Shown in pieces: positions 19,422 through 29,334 of a DNA stretch of 64,000 nucleotides. Source of the DNA: Hydrogenimonas thermophila (GTDB lineage Bacteria; Campylobacterota; Campylobacteria; Campylobacterales; Hydrogenimonadaceae); assembly GCF_900115615.1 (NCBI RefSeq), contig NZ_FOXB01000006.1:1-64000 (forward strand). Reading direction: 5' to 3'. Position numbers and translations under genes: made by a program. The notes below the pieces were generated by a model that was given only the letters and a program-made list of their open reading frames with translations, did not search any database and was not told the origin of the DNA. The first letter of the stretch is position 1. Each line of letters opens with the position of its first letter.

Positions 19422-20384
19422 TTGAGTCAAATATTAGATTTTTCTAAACCACTTTATGTTTTAGCTCCTCTTGCAGGTTTGACTGATTTACCATTTAGAA
19501 GTGTTGTTAAAAAGTTTGGTGCAGATTTAACAGTCAGTGAAATGATCAGTTCTAATGCACTGGTGCATAACAGTAAAAAGAGTCTTAAAATGGTTGAAAA
19601 GAGTCCATTTGAGACTCCTTATTCTGTTCAGATAGCTGGTTCTGATGAGTTGATTGTCAAAGGTGCTGTTGAGATACTTAATGAAATTGACGGGATTGAT
19701 ATTATTGATCTAAATTGTGGCTGTCCTGTTCCAAAAATTGTTTCACATGGCTCTGGAAGTTCTTTACTACAAGATCTTGATAAAATGGGGAAGATTATTA
19801 AAACCATTAAAGAGACATCTAAAAAATCTATGACAAGTGTAAAGATACGTATAGGTTTTCAGGAGAAAAGACCCATTGAAATAGCAAAAGTTTGTGAAGC
19901 AAATGGAGCAGATTTTATAGCTGTACATGGTCGTACAAGGGCAGGTAAGTTTAAGAGTGAAGTTGACTATGATGCAATACGTCAAATTAAAAGTGCTGTC
20001 TCTATACCGGTAATAGCAAATGGTGATATTACAAGCTATGAAAAAGCTCAGTGGGTATTGGACTTTACTGAGGCAGATGGAGTAATGATTGGACGTGGTG
20101 CAGTTGGAAATCCTTGGATCTTCTATCAGCTTAAACATGGTGAAAAAGATATTGATCCATTACTAAAGAAAGAGATAATCTTAGAGCACTTTGATCAAAT
20201 GATTAAGTTTTATGGTGATTATGGAGCTGTACTCTTTAGAAAACATCTTCATACATACTCTAAAGCTGGATATAGAGGAGCTTCTGAGTTTAGAGATAGA
20301 GTTAATCGTATCTCTGAACCAGCGCAGATGAGAGAGTTGATAGATATATTTTTTAATCCAGAAAATCTATTAACTAAACTATAA
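19422..20384 (+). CDS. dusB: tRNA-dihydrouridine synthase (Dus family)
   Basis: 320 residues from TTG 19422. FMN enzymes of this family reduce uridine in the tRNA D-loop. The N-terminal APLAGLTDLPFR is the FMN-binding start of the barrel; NLNCGCPVPK holds the catalytic cysteine; VHGRTRAGKF and IPVIANGDI plus GVMIGRGAVGNPW complete the phosphate-binding region. The subfamily (DusB-like) is inferred from these motifs. Its end overlaps the convergent fliO-like gene by 6 bases. Confidence 0.93.
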   Translation: MSQILDFSKPLYVLAPLAGLTDLPFRSVVKKFGADLTVSEMISSNALVHNSKKSLKMVEKSPFETPYSVQIAGSDELIVKGAVEILNEIDGIDIIDLNCGCPVPKIVSHGSGSSLLQDLDKMGKIIKTIKETSKKSMTSVKIRIGFQEKRPIEIAKVCEANGADFIAVHGRTRAGKFKSEVDYDAIRQIKSAVSIPVIANGDITSYEKAQWVLDFTEADGVMIGRGAVGNPWIFYQLKHGEKDIDPLLKKEIILEHFDQMIKFYGDYGAVLFRKHLHTYSKAGYRGASEFRDRVNRISEPAQMRELIDIFFNPENLLTKL

Positions 20385-21254
20385 TCTTTCCTCTTTTGTA
20401 GCATTCTCCTTGAATGCTTCATATGCATCAGGATGATTCTCTTTTAAAAAATTGTTTAATTGTTTTTTATTTGCTTCAAACAGTTGATTGAAACTATCTT
20501 CATCTTCTATAATAGAAGCTTGAGAAAATGAGTCTAAAAGTATGTTTGAATTTCCAAGTAGCATCAAATATTGTCTTTCATTAAACTCTAAAAGAACAAT
20601 TCTGTTTTGTCTATCTATAGGTTTTTGATATCTTATAATTGCCTCTGGAATAGGTGATATCTGTTGATTTTTTGGCATTAACCAACCCGCGCCTTTAATA
20701 CTTGAGGTGCCAATACCTCTTTTTTTAATTAAAAAGAGTACAACAAGTAAAAATAACATTATGCCTATAACTGTCCAATAACGCCAGCCCGGTAGAGTGT
20801 CAGAGTCATTTTTTAAATTTATAGGTTGTGATTGAGAAGATTGATTTGTATATTCATATGATGGTTTAATAGATGTTTTTTGACTTGATATTTCAGATGG
20901 TACTATACGTAATCTTAATCCAAATCTATCTAATGTCCTAGAAGCTTCAACTTTTAATTTTTTTGATGCTGAAGTAATTTTGATCATAATACTTTCACTA
21001 TCAGCTCTTGTAATAGTAATAGATGATACAAGAGAGTTTTGCAACTGTTTTGAGAATGGTTGCTGAAGTTGTACATTGCTTAAAAAGATATTTACAGTTC
21101 TCTCATCTTTTGCTTGACGAATTTTTCCATCATAAGGTGTATCAAAAGAGAGCATTAAATCAACACGATTTTCACGATCATAAATGTTTTGATTTAAAAG
21201 TGTGGCACTTAACAGTAAGTTGGTAAATAGGATTAAAGCAAACAGATATTTCAT
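20379..21254 (-). CDS. fliO: FliO-like flagellar biosynthesis membrane protein
   Basis: 291 residues. A signal peptide (1-~16), a periplasmic beta-rich AMIN-like region (~20-120), a Ser/Gln-rich linker, one membrane helix (~160-177) and a cytoplasmic domain (~190-290). The shape (central helix then a short cytoplasmic SH3-like fold with RIVLLEFNERQYLMLLG) is that of FliO, which stabilises FliP for assembly of the flagellar export gate. The name rests on this architecture and on its ATGA overlap with fliN. It is longer than enteric FliO because of the periplasmic part. Confidence 0.65.
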   Translation of the reverse strand: MKYLFALILFTNLLLSATLLNQNIYDRENRVDLMLSFDTPYDGKIRQAKDERTVNIFLSNVQLQQPFSKQLQNSLVSSITITRADSESIMIKITSASKKLKVEASRTLDRFGLRLRIVPSEISSQKTSIKPSYEYTNQSSQSQPINLKNDSDTLPGWRYWTVIGIMLFLLVVLFLIKKRGIGTSSIKGAGWLMPKNQQISPIPEAIIRYQKPIDRQNRIVLLEFNERQYLMLLGNSNILLDSFSQASIIEDEDSFNQLFEANKKQLNNFLKENHPDAYEAFKENATKEERL

Positions 21255-21574
21255 TGTTTCTCCCGCGCCAAATAGTAAAGTACTGCATCAGCATCCAATA
21301 TTTCATTAATACGTATTGCAAGGTTATGCTCATAGACCATAACTTCACCTTTGCCTATAATTCTTCCATTTACATATGTTTCAACACTTTCACCTGCAGG
21401 CTTATGTAAGTCAATTACAGAACCTACACCTAAATGCAAAATTTCATTTAATGTTAACTCTGTTTCGCCAAGATAAGCTGTAATCTCTACCTCAATATCA
21501 AGTAGAGGTGTAAAGTTAAAGATATCCTTTTCTTCAGGAAGTTCTGTTGTTTGTTCACTATTTTTATCAGCCAT
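21251..21574 (-). CDS. fliN: Flagellar motor switch protein FliN
   Basis: 107 residues with one SpoA (C-ring) domain: LLDIEVEITAYLGE, LTLNEILHLGVGSVIDL, VNGRIIGKGEVMV and LAIRINEI. FliN forms the base of the cytoplasmic C-ring, acting in rotation switching and export. The start overlaps the CheX-like gene by 8 bases and the end overlaps the fliO-like gene by 4, so the three form one transcription unit. Confidence 0.93.
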   Translation of the reverse strand: MADKNSEQTTELPEEKDIFNFTPLLDIEVEITAYLGETELTLNEILHLGVGSVIDLHKPAGESVETYVNGRIIGKGEVMVYEHNLAIRINEILDADAVLYYLAREKQ

Positions 21575-21998
21575 GTTCCTCTTCTGTTATCTCTTTTGTC
21601 TGTATTGCAATACAGCGATTATCTATCTTAAATAGTAATGTTTCAATTTTAGGTTCAAGTCTATTTATACCTGCAAACTTTGGAGTTTTGATATCATAAT
21701 CTAAATCTTGATTATGTGCAAGCATCTTTGCATGACCAACTATAAAATTTGCAAGCTCTTTTGTTAAATCCTCCAGAGTCTCTTCATCTGGATTATCATC
21801 AAATAAAAGAATATTAGAAAGTTTTTTTAGTGTGGGTTTTTGAACCCAAATTGTTGCAATTTGCTCTTTTGAATAGCTTCTATATGGTATCGTTGCAGTA
21901 TATGCAGAGTGGTTAGGTATATTTTTACATTCTTCAAGTTTCAAACCAAACTCATTTTCAAATACATGATGCATTGATACATTAAGCAGATTATTCAC
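21567..21998 (-). CDS. CheX-like chemotaxis phosphatase domain protein
   Basis: About 143 residues from GTG 21998, preceded by AAAAAAGG with an 8-base spacing; a longer frame back to ATG 22073 exists but lacks such a site. The pattern of a helix, EDLTKELANFIVGHAK and a strand-rich remainder resembles the CheX/CheC phosphatase fold, in which an E-x2-N pair attacks CheY-P; here ExLANFIVG is the likely counterpart. Being directly upstream of fliN, it may dephosphorylate CheY at the switch, as FliY does. Family assignment is moderate. Confidence 0.6.
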   Translation of the reverse strand: MNNLLNVSMHHVFENEFGLKLEECKNIPNHSAYTATIPYRSYSKEQIATIWVQKPTLKKLSNILLFDDNPDEETLEDLTKELANFIVGHAKMLAHNQDLDYDIKTPKFAGINRLEPKIETLLFKIDNRCIAIQTKEITEEEHG

Positions 21999-22139
21999 AA
22001 TGATAACCTTTTTTCTTTGATTATAGAATAAAATATTTGAATTATGCATTAATAGTGTTTTGGTATTAAACACTGATTTTGTATAATGAGAAGATTTTTT
22101 TACTTATTTTGTGATTTTAGACTTAACTTTTGGATTTAA

Positions 22140-22883
22140 ATGGAAATTTCACTTATTTTAATTGGTATTGTTGTTGGTGGTTTATCAGGTTTTTTTGGAA
22201 TTGGTGGAGGGACAATACTTGTTCCTACACTAATTTTAATGGGCTATGACATTAAAGCTGCAGTTGGAATCTCTGTTATGCAGATGGTTTTTAGCTCTCT
22301 ATATGGTTCATGGCTTAATCACCGCAAAGGTAACTTGAATCTCAAAGATGGACTTGTTATAGGATTTGGAGGGTTTGTTGGTGCTCTTGGCAGTGGATGG
22401 CTTGTAAGCAGTGTACCTGAGATTGTACTTGAGTCAATGTTTGTTGCTGTTGTTCTTTTTGCTCTTTACAGATTTTTTCATACATCAGCTAACTCATTAA
22501 GTGAAGATATTCATACAGTTCCTTCATATATACTTGGTATTGTAGGTGCATTTATTGGTCTGTTTGCAATATCTATGGGTATAGGAGGATCGATTCTTTT
22601 AACGCCTATTTTAGTTGGTTTTTTACACTATCCTCTTAAAAAGGCAGTCTCTGCTGGGCTATTTTTTGTGGTATTTTCATCTATATCGGGCTTTATAAGT
22701 CTCTCTATTTCTGGACATATTGACTATATTGATGGCTTAGTTATAGGAATAGCATCTCTGTTGGGTGTACAGATAGGGATCTGGATAGCAAGCAAGACAG
22801 GACAAAAGAAGCATAAAAATGCATTAATTGTTTTATATGTTATTATCTTGGTTTTAATGCTAAAAAAGCTTTTTGGAATATAA
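22140..22883 (+). CDS. TauE/SafE-family membrane transporter
   Basis: 247 residues, about eight hydrophobic helices in two repeats. Each half starts with the family glycine motif (GGLSGFFGIGGGTILVP near 12-28; GAFIGLFAISMGIGGSILLTP near 137-157). Such proteins move sulfite, sulfoacetate or other organic anions across the inner membrane. The substrate is not identifiable, though sulfur-oxidising relatives of this phylum often have several. It is divergent from the flagellar genes and 21 bases before uvrA. Confidence 0.85.
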   Translation: MEISLILIGIVVGGLSGFFGIGGGTILVPTLILMGYDIKAAVGISVMQMVFSSLYGSWLNHRKGNLNLKDGLVIGFGGFVGALGSGWLVSSVPEIVLESMFVAVVLFALYRFFHTSANSLSEDIHTVPSYILGIVGAFIGLFAISMGIGGSILLTPILVGFLHYPLKKAVSAGLFFVVFSSISGFISLSISGHIDYIDGLVIGIASLLGVQIGIWIASKTGQKKHKNALIVLYVIILVLMLKKLFGI

Positions 22884-22904
22884 GATTTTAAGGAGTAGTT
22901 CCTA

Positions 22905-25721
22905 GTGGATAAAATAAAAATTTTTGGTGCAAGAGAAAATAATCTAAAATCAGTCAATTTAGAGATACCTAAAAACAAGCTTGTTGTCTTTACAGGTTTA
23001 AGCGGCAGTGGAAAAAGTACATTGGCTTTTGATACACTTTATGCGGAAGGGCAGCGCCGTTATATAGAATCGCTCTCATCATATGCAAGACAATTTTTAG
23101 ATAGGGTTGGAAAACCTGATGTTGACAAAATTGAGGGCTTGACACCTGCTATTGCAATAGATCAGAAAACTACTTCAAAAAACCCTCGCTCAACGGTAGG
23201 AACCATTACAGAAATATATGATTATCTTCGTCTTCTATATGCAAGGGTAGGAAAACAGTATTGTCATCTTTGTGGAAGAGCTATTTCGCAAATGAGTGCA
23301 AGTGACATTATTGAACAGGTTCTTAAGCTGCCAGAGGGTGCAAAGCTAGTTATTATGGCACCTTTAGTGCGAGAAAAGAAAGGTAGTTTTGCAGATTTGA
23401 TAGAGTCACTGCGCCATAAAGGATATGTTAGAGCTCACATAGATGGTGTAATGGTTCGTTTGGATGAAGATGTAGAGCTTAGTAAGACAAAAAAGCATAC
23501 TATTAAAGCAGTCATAGACCGCGTTGCTGTTAAAGAGGGATCTAAAGAGAGGATTGCACAAGATATCGAGAAAGCTTTAAATGAGAGTTATGGTGAAGTA
23601 GAGATTGAAGTGCTAAATCATGAAGATATGAATTGTGCTCCTTTAATTCACTATAGTGAACATTTGGCATGTTTTCATTGTAAGGTAAGTTTTGATCCTC
23701 TTGAGCCTTTGAGTTTCTCTTTTAACTCTCCAAAAGGTGCTTGTCCTACATGTGATGGTTTAGGTCTTCGCTATACACTTGATTTAAATCGTGTTATAGA
23801 TCAGCATTTAAGTATTAGTGAAGGTGCAATTAAAACTCTTTATGGTTTTAATAAAGGGTACTATTTTGGATTTTTAAAAGCCTTTTGTGAAACAGTTGAT
23901 ATAGATATAAACAAGCCGTATGAAGAGCTTGAGCCACATCAGCAAAAACAGATTCTCTATGGCACTCCAGATAAGGTTACCTTTACTTGGAAGCGTCATA
24001 AGTTAGAGAAGGTGTGGCCTGGAATTATTAAAATCTCATACGATATGCTAAAAGAGGATAAAGAGTTTGGCGAATATATGACAGAGAAGGTGTGTGACAG
24101 CTGTAATGGTCATCGCTTAAAGCCTGAATCTCTTGCTGTTAAAGCCGGTGGTAAGACAATTGCTGAAATTATAGATATGCCAATAGAGGAGTGTTACGCT
24201 TTTTTCAATAATGAAGAGAGTTTCAGTGATTTAAGTGAACAGCAAAAGATGATAGCCGCTCCAATTTTAAAAGAGATTCAAGAGCGACTCTTTTTTCTCT
24301 ATGATGTAGGTCTTGGCTATTTGACTTTAGGTCGTGATGCTAGAACAATAAGCGGAGGAGAGGCTCAGCGTATTAGAATTGCTAGTCAGATAGGAAGCGG
24401 TTTAACTGGTGTAATGTATGTGCTAGATGAACCAAGTATCGGGCTGCATGAACGTGATACTCAAAAGCTTATTCGTACTCTTAAATCATTGCAGAAAAAA
24501 GGTAACAGTGTTATTGTTGTAGAGCATGATAAAGAGACAATAGAAGCTGCTGATTTTATTGTTGACATTGGACCTGGAGCTGGTAAGTTTGGAGGTGAGG
24601 TTATATTTGCCGGTACACTGGATGAACTTAAGAAGGCAAATACACTTACCGCTGACTATTTGACTGGGCGTAAAGAGATTAAATATTTCTATCGGCGACC
24701 TCAAAAAGAGTGGCTTGAGATTAAAAATGTAAATATTAACAATATTGTAAATCTTTCAACAAAGATTCCTCTGCGTAATCTAGTCTGTATTACTGGTGTT
24801 AGTGGAAGTGGTAAAAGTTCATTAATTCTACAAACCCTTCTTCCTGCAGCAAAAGAGATCCTTAACCGTGCAAAAAAAGTAAATAAGGTTGATGGCGTAG
24901 AGATTACAGGATTGGATCATTTAGATAAAGTAATATATTTGGATCAAAGCCCTATAGGCAGAACTCCAAGAAGTAATCCTGCAACATATACAGGTGTAAT
25001 GGATGAGATTAGACAACTTTTTGTAAAAACAAAAGAGGCTCAAATACGAGGATATAAGCCTGGTAGATTTAGTTTTAATGTTAAAGGTGGACGTTGTGAA
25101 AAGTGTCAAGGAGAAGGTGAAATAAAGATAGAGATGCACTTTTTGCCCGATATTATGGTTAAGTGTGATGCTTGTAAGGGCAAACGTTACAATCCTCAAA
25201 CATTGGAAATTACATATAAAGGGAAAAATATTGCCGATGTACTGGCTATGAGTGTAGATGAGGCTCTTTATTTTTTTGAGCATATTCCAAAAATTTTTAC
25301 AAAGCTTAAGACCCTTCAAGATGTAGGATTAGGATACATCACTTTAGGACAAAATGCAGTAACTCTCTCAGGCGGTGAAGCTCAAAGAATTAAACTGGCT
25401 AAAGAGCTTAGCAGACGAGATACGGGCAATACTCTATATATTCTTGATGAACCTACAACAGGTCTGCATTTTGCAGATGTAGATCGTCTTACAAAAGTGC
25501 TGCACCATTTAGTTTCGCTTGGCAATACTGTTTTAGTAATTGAACACAATCTTGATATGATAAAAAATGCTGACTATATTATTGATATTGGTCCTGAAGG
25601 TGGCAGTAAAGGTGGAAAGGTTATTGCTTCAGGAAATCCTGAAGAGGTTGCAAAAAGTGCAGAAGAGACAGGAAGTTACACAGGAAAGTTTTTGAAAAAA
25701 GAGTTAAAAATATCAAAATAA
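22905..25721 (+). CDS. uvrA: Excinuclease ABC subunit A
   Basis: 938 residues from GTG 22905, with AAGGAG upstream. UvrA dimers find bulky DNA lesions and load UvrB in nucleotide excision repair. Two ABC ATPase modules are visible, with Walker A GLSGSGKST (31-39) and GVSGSGKSS (about 631-639), and signatures TISGGEAQRI and TLSGGEAQRIK. Zinc-binding CxxC pairs occur near 122, 253/280 and 735/760. Length is normal. Confidence 0.97.
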   Translation: MDKIKIFGARENNLKSVNLEIPKNKLVVFTGLSGSGKSTLAFDTLYAEGQRRYIESLSSYARQFLDRVGKPDVDKIEGLTPAIAIDQKTTSKNPRSTVGTITEIYDYLRLLYARVGKQYCHLCGRAISQMSASDIIEQVLKLPEGAKLVIMAPLVREKKGSFADLIESLRHKGYVRAHIDGVMVRLDEDVELSKTKKHTIKAVIDRVAVKEGSKERIAQDIEKALNESYGEVEIEVLNHEDMNCAPLIHYSEHLACFHCKVSFDPLEPLSFSFNSPKGACPTCDGLGLRYTLDLNRVIDQHLSISEGAIKTLYGFNKGYYFGFLKAFCETVDIDINKPYEELEPHQQKQILYGTPDKVTFTWKRHKLEKVWPGIIKISYDMLKEDKEFGEYMTEKVCDSCNGHRLKPESLAVKAGGKTIAEIIDMPIEECYAFFNNEESFSDLSEQQKMIAAPILKEIQERLFFLYDVGLGYLTLGRDARTISGGEAQRIRIASQIGSGLTGVMYVLDEPSIGLHERDTQKLIRTLKSLQKKGNSVIVVEHDKETIEAADFIVDIGPGAGKFGGEVIFAGTLDELKKANTLTADYLTGRKEIKYFYRRPQKEWLEIKNVNINNIVNLSTKIPLRNLVCITGVSGSGKSSLILQTLLPAAKEILNRAKKVNKVDGVEITGLDHLDKVIYLDQSPIGRTPRSNPATYTGVMDEIRQLFVKTKEAQIRGYKPGRFSFNVKGGRCEKCQGEGEIKIEMHFLPDIMVKCDACKGKRYNPQTLEITYKGKNIADVLAMSVDEALYFFEHIPKIFTKLKTLQDVGLGYITLGQNAVTLSGGEAQRIKLAKELSRRDTGNTLYILDEPTTGLHFADVDRLTKVLHHLVSLGNTVLVIEHNLDMIKNADYIIDIGPEGGSKGGKVIASGNPEEVAKSAEETGSYTGKFLKKELKISK

Positions 25722-25739
25722 AATTTAAAGGTTTATACA

Positions 25740-26558
25740 ATGGTCAATTCTCAGTTGATTGAAAAGATTAGTGCTTTGCCTCCATTGCCAAAAACTGTTA
25801 AAGATATAGAGAAAGCTTATGAAGATCCAAATGTTAATGCAAAAAAGATTGCTGATATTTTGGAACAGGATCCTTTAATAATAGCAGATCTGTTAAAATT
25901 GCTTAATTCGCCATCTTATGGATTAAGAAAAGAGGTAAATAGTATAGAACAGGCAGTAGCACTTATTGGAATGAAGAGTGTAAAAGATCTTGTAGTGAAC
26001 TTATCTGTTAGAAATATTTTAAGAACTGACCTTTCACCTTATGGAATTAGTAGTGAAAGATTTGCAAAAGTATCACAGTTTCAAAGCTTTTTGGCACAAA
26101 GTTTGATGAAAAATGTAAATCCACAAAAAGTTGACAAAGTTCGATTGCAAGCTTTGCTACAAGAGATAGGAAAAGTGGTAATTGCAGATGAACTTCTGCT
26201 TGAAGGAGAAGATGCACCATTTAAAGCTGAACTTCAGGCTGGATGGGATATTCGTGAAATAGAAAAAAATTATATGGATGTTACAACTGCTGAAGTTAGT
26301 TCTGCAATGCTTAGTTACTGGCAATTTGATCAAGCATTTGTAGATGGAATAAAGTGGGCTGACATACCAAGTCAGGCTGATGAAGAGTTTAAAGATGAAG
26401 CTTTGATATTGCGTATAGCATCTGAGTTAGTGAATGTAACGGAGCCTTTGTCTGATAAAAGTAAAAAACGGGCTATGGATTATATTCAAAAGTTAGGTTT
26501 ATCTATAGAGCTATTTGAAACCATTTTTAAAGAATTAACAGAGCGATGGAGTAAGTAA
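25740..26558 (+). CDS. HDOD-domain protein
   Basis: 272 residues filled by one HDOD domain. The N-terminus ISALPPLPKTVKDI, DPLIIADLLKLLNSPSYG and IEQAVALIGMKSVKDLV are the hallmark of this family, which resembles HD phosphohydrolases without the metal-binding HD pair and acts in signalling. The HD dyad is absent. It lies five bases before polA. A close paralogue is at 54076-54891 in this window. Confidence 0.88.
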   Translation: MVNSQLIEKISALPPLPKTVKDIEKAYEDPNVNAKKIADILEQDPLIIADLLKLLNSPSYGLRKEVNSIEQAVALIGMKSVKDLVVNLSVRNILRTDLSPYGISSERFAKVSQFQSFLAQSLMKNVNPQKVDKVRLQALLQEIGKVVIADELLLEGEDAPFKAELQAGWDIREIEKNYMDVTTAEVSSAMLSYWQFDQAFVDGIKWADIPSQADEEFKDEALILRIASELVNVTEPLSDKSKKRAMDYIQKLGLSIELFETIFKELTERWSK

Positions 26559-26563
26559 AAATA

Positions 26564-29245
26564 ATGAAAACATTAACGGTAATTGATACTTTTGGATTTT
26601 TCTTTAGAAGTTTTTATGCACTACCGCCTCTTAAAAACTCTCAAGGTTTCCCAACAGGTCTTTTGACAGGGTTTGCAAATCTCATCTACAATTTAGAAAA
26701 AGAGTATCCAACTGATTATCTTCTATTTGCGTTAGATGCTCCAGGTCCCAGTTTTCGTCAAAAAATAGATCCAAACTATAAAGCACAGCGTCCAGAGGCA
26801 CCACCAGAACTTAAACAGCAGTTACCTGTGGCAATAGAGTGGATCGAAAAGATGGGACTAAGCAAACTTAGTTTAGAAAATTTCGAAGCTGATGATGTTA
26901 TAGCTTCAATGGTAAAGTGTGCAAAAGAGCAAGGAATAAAGGTACGCATAGTAAGTCACGATAAAGATCTTTACCAACTTGTTGATGATGGTAAAGTTGT
27001 ACTATTTGATCCAATGAAAAAGGTAGAGATGGATGAAGAGGGAGTTTATCAAAAATATGGAGTACATCCTCGCCAGTTTACCGACTATCAGGCACTAATT
27101 GGAGATAGTTCAGATAATGTTCCCGGAGTTCCCGGTATTGGACCAAAGACTGCCGTTAAATTATTGAGTCAGTTTGATACGCTTGATAATATATATGCAA
27201 AAATTGACGAGGTAAAACCAGAGCGTATAAAAAATCTTTTGATCAAGCATAAAGATGATGCATACAGAAGTAAAGAGTTGGTAACACTTAGAAGTGATAT
27301 ATTTGATAATTGTGACTTAACAGCTTTTAGTATGCCACCAAATGATCCTCTTGTTAATATTAAAGATGAACTTGAAAAGTATGAACTTAGAAATATTTTA
27401 CGTCGTATAGAGAAAGAGACTAGTGTTGGCACTGTTAATGAGCCTAAAAAAAAGAGTTTATCATTTGAACCAGTTTTGATAGATAATGCCCGTAAACTTT
27501 TTGAAGTTTTAGAGAGTATAGATGATGATGCACTGGTAAGTTTTGATACTGAAACAGATGCACTTGATACTAAAACAGCATCTATTGTAGGGTTTAGTTT
27601 CTGTTTTGAAGAGTCAAAGGCTTACTATGTTCCTATTGCGCACAACTATCTTGGTGTAGGTTCTCAAGTATCTCTTGAAGATGCAAAAAAAGCACTTGAG
27701 ATTCTTTTTAAAAAGCGTCTCTTTGGTCATAATTTGAAGTTTGATCTTGGACTTTTATATAAGGTTTTTGGATTTGATGAGGTAGAGCCATTTGCAGATA
27801 CAATGCTTTTAGCTTGGCTTGTTGACCCTGAAGGGGCTGTAGGTCTAGATCGTTTATCTATGCGTTACTTTGATTATGAAATGGTTTCATTTAAAGATAC
27901 AGTTAAAAAAGGTGAAAACTTTAGCAGTGTGCATATAGAAGAGGCTTGCAAGTATGCAGCAGAAGATGCATGGATGAGTTATAAGCTTTACTTTAAACTT
28001 ATAGAGATTTTAAAGTTACAAGGAGCAGAGCATCTAATTAGTGAAGCTAAAAATATAGAGTATCCTTTTATCAATCTTCTTATCTGTATGGAGCATCACG
28101 GTATTGCAATAGATATAGATCGCTTTGAATCACTTAAAAATGAGATTTCAGGAAGATTAAAAGAGTTAACATCACAAATTTATGAGTTGGCAGGGCAAGA
28201 GTTTAACATTAACTCTCCAAAACAGCTTGGGCATATACTTTTTGAAGTTCTTGAATTGCCAACTGGCAAAAAGACGAAAACAGGTTACAGTACAAATGAG
28301 AAGGTTTTGGATTCTCTTAAAGATGCTCATCCTATTATTCCAAAGATACAAGATTTTCGTGAACTGCATAAGCTTATGAGCACCTACATAGACCCTCTGC
28401 TTAAGCTTGGCAAAAAAGACTCAAAGCATAGAATTTATACATCATTTATGCAAACTGGAACTGCTACAGGAAGACTTAGTTCAAAAAATCCAAATCTTCA
28501 AAATATTCCAGTAAAAACAGAAGAGGGTAGACGCATTAGAGAAGGGTTTATTGCTAGTGAAGGTTATAAACTAGTTGGAATTGACTATTCACAAATTGAG
28601 TTACGCTTTTTGGCACACTTTTCTGAAGATCCGGTATTGACTAAAGCTTTTAAAGATAATAAAGATATTCATATGGAGACTGCAATCAAACTTTTTGGAC
28701 CTGAAGAGGCAGCATCTAAGCGTAATATTGCAAAAACAGTTAATTTTGGACTTCTTTACGGCATGGGTAGTCGTAAGCTTTCGCAAACATTAGGCATCTC
28801 TACCAAAGAGGCTAAAGTAATTATAGAAAACTACTTTGCATCATTTCCTACAGTTAAAGAGTTTCTTTTATCTATAGAGTCTAAAGCAAAAGAGCAAGGA
28901 TATGTAGAGACTCTGCTGGGTCGCCGCCGGTACTTTGATTTTGAACATGCCAATGCTATGCAGATGGCAGCATATTTACGTGAAGCAGGTAATACTCTTT
29001 TTCAAGGAAGTACAGCCGATTTAATAAAAATGGCTATGTTAAATATACATAAGATGATTAAAGAGCAAAATCTAGATGCTGCAATATTGTTGCAAATTCA
29101 TGATGAATTGATTTTTGAGATCAAAGATGAAGAAGCAGAGCTTTTAGCAAGTAAATTCTCACAAATTATGGTTGAGTCTATTAAGTTAAATGTACCACTA
29201 AAAACAAGCATAAATATTGGAAAAAGATGGAGTGAACTGAAATAA
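26564..29245 (+). CDS. polA: DNA polymerase I
   Basis: 893 residues. N-terminal 5'-3' exonuclease (~1-285, with GDSSDNVPGVPGIGPKTA), 3'-5' exonuclease (~320-500) that keeps its metal acid pair in FDTETD (~327), and polymerase (~510-893) with motif A VGIDYSQIELR (~671), the O helix KRNIAKTVNFGLLYG and motif C QIHDELIFE (~845). It fills gaps and removes RNA primers; proofreading looks intact, unlike in some Campylobacterota relatives or Taq. Start ATG 26564 follows HDOD closely. Confidence 0.97.
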   Translation: MKTLTVIDTFGFFFRSFYALPPLKNSQGFPTGLLTGFANLIYNLEKEYPTDYLLFALDAPGPSFRQKIDPNYKAQRPEAPPELKQQLPVAIEWIEKMGLSKLSLENFEADDVIASMVKCAKEQGIKVRIVSHDKDLYQLVDDGKVVLFDPMKKVEMDEEGVYQKYGVHPRQFTDYQALIGDSSDNVPGVPGIGPKTAVKLLSQFDTLDNIYAKIDEVKPERIKNLLIKHKDDAYRSKELVTLRSDIFDNCDLTAFSMPPNDPLVNIKDELEKYELRNILRRIEKETSVGTVNEPKKKSLSFEPVLIDNARKLFEVLESIDDDALVSFDTETDALDTKTASIVGFSFCFEESKAYYVPIAHNYLGVGSQVSLEDAKKALEILFKKRLFGHNLKFDLGLLYKVFGFDEVEPFADTMLLAWLVDPEGAVGLDRLSMRYFDYEMVSFKDTVKKGENFSSVHIEEACKYAAEDAWMSYKLYFKLIEILKLQGAEHLISEAKNIEYPFINLLICMEHHGIAIDIDRFESLKNEISGRLKELTSQIYELAGQEFNINSPKQLGHILFEVLELPTGKKTKTGYSTNEKVLDSLKDAHPIIPKIQDFRELHKLMSTYIDPLLKLGKKDSKHRIYTSFMQTGTATGRLSSKNPNLQNIPVKTEEGRRIREGFIASEGYKLVGIDYSQIELRFLAHFSEDPVLTKAFKDNKDIHMETAIKLFGPEEAASKRNIAKTVNFGLLYGMGSRKLSQTLGISTKEAKVIIENYFASFPTVKEFLLSIESKAKEQGYVETLLGRRRYFDFEHANAMQMAAYLREAGNTLFQGSTADLIKMAMLNIHKMIKEQNLDAAILLQIHDELIFEIKDEEAELLASKFSQIMVESIKLNVPLKTSINIGKRWSELK

Positions 29246-29334
29246 AAATTAAATTAACGATTAAAAGTCTATTTTACCAATTAATTTAATATATTATGCT
29301 ACTATATCGAGATAAAAATTATGGAGCAAGTCAC

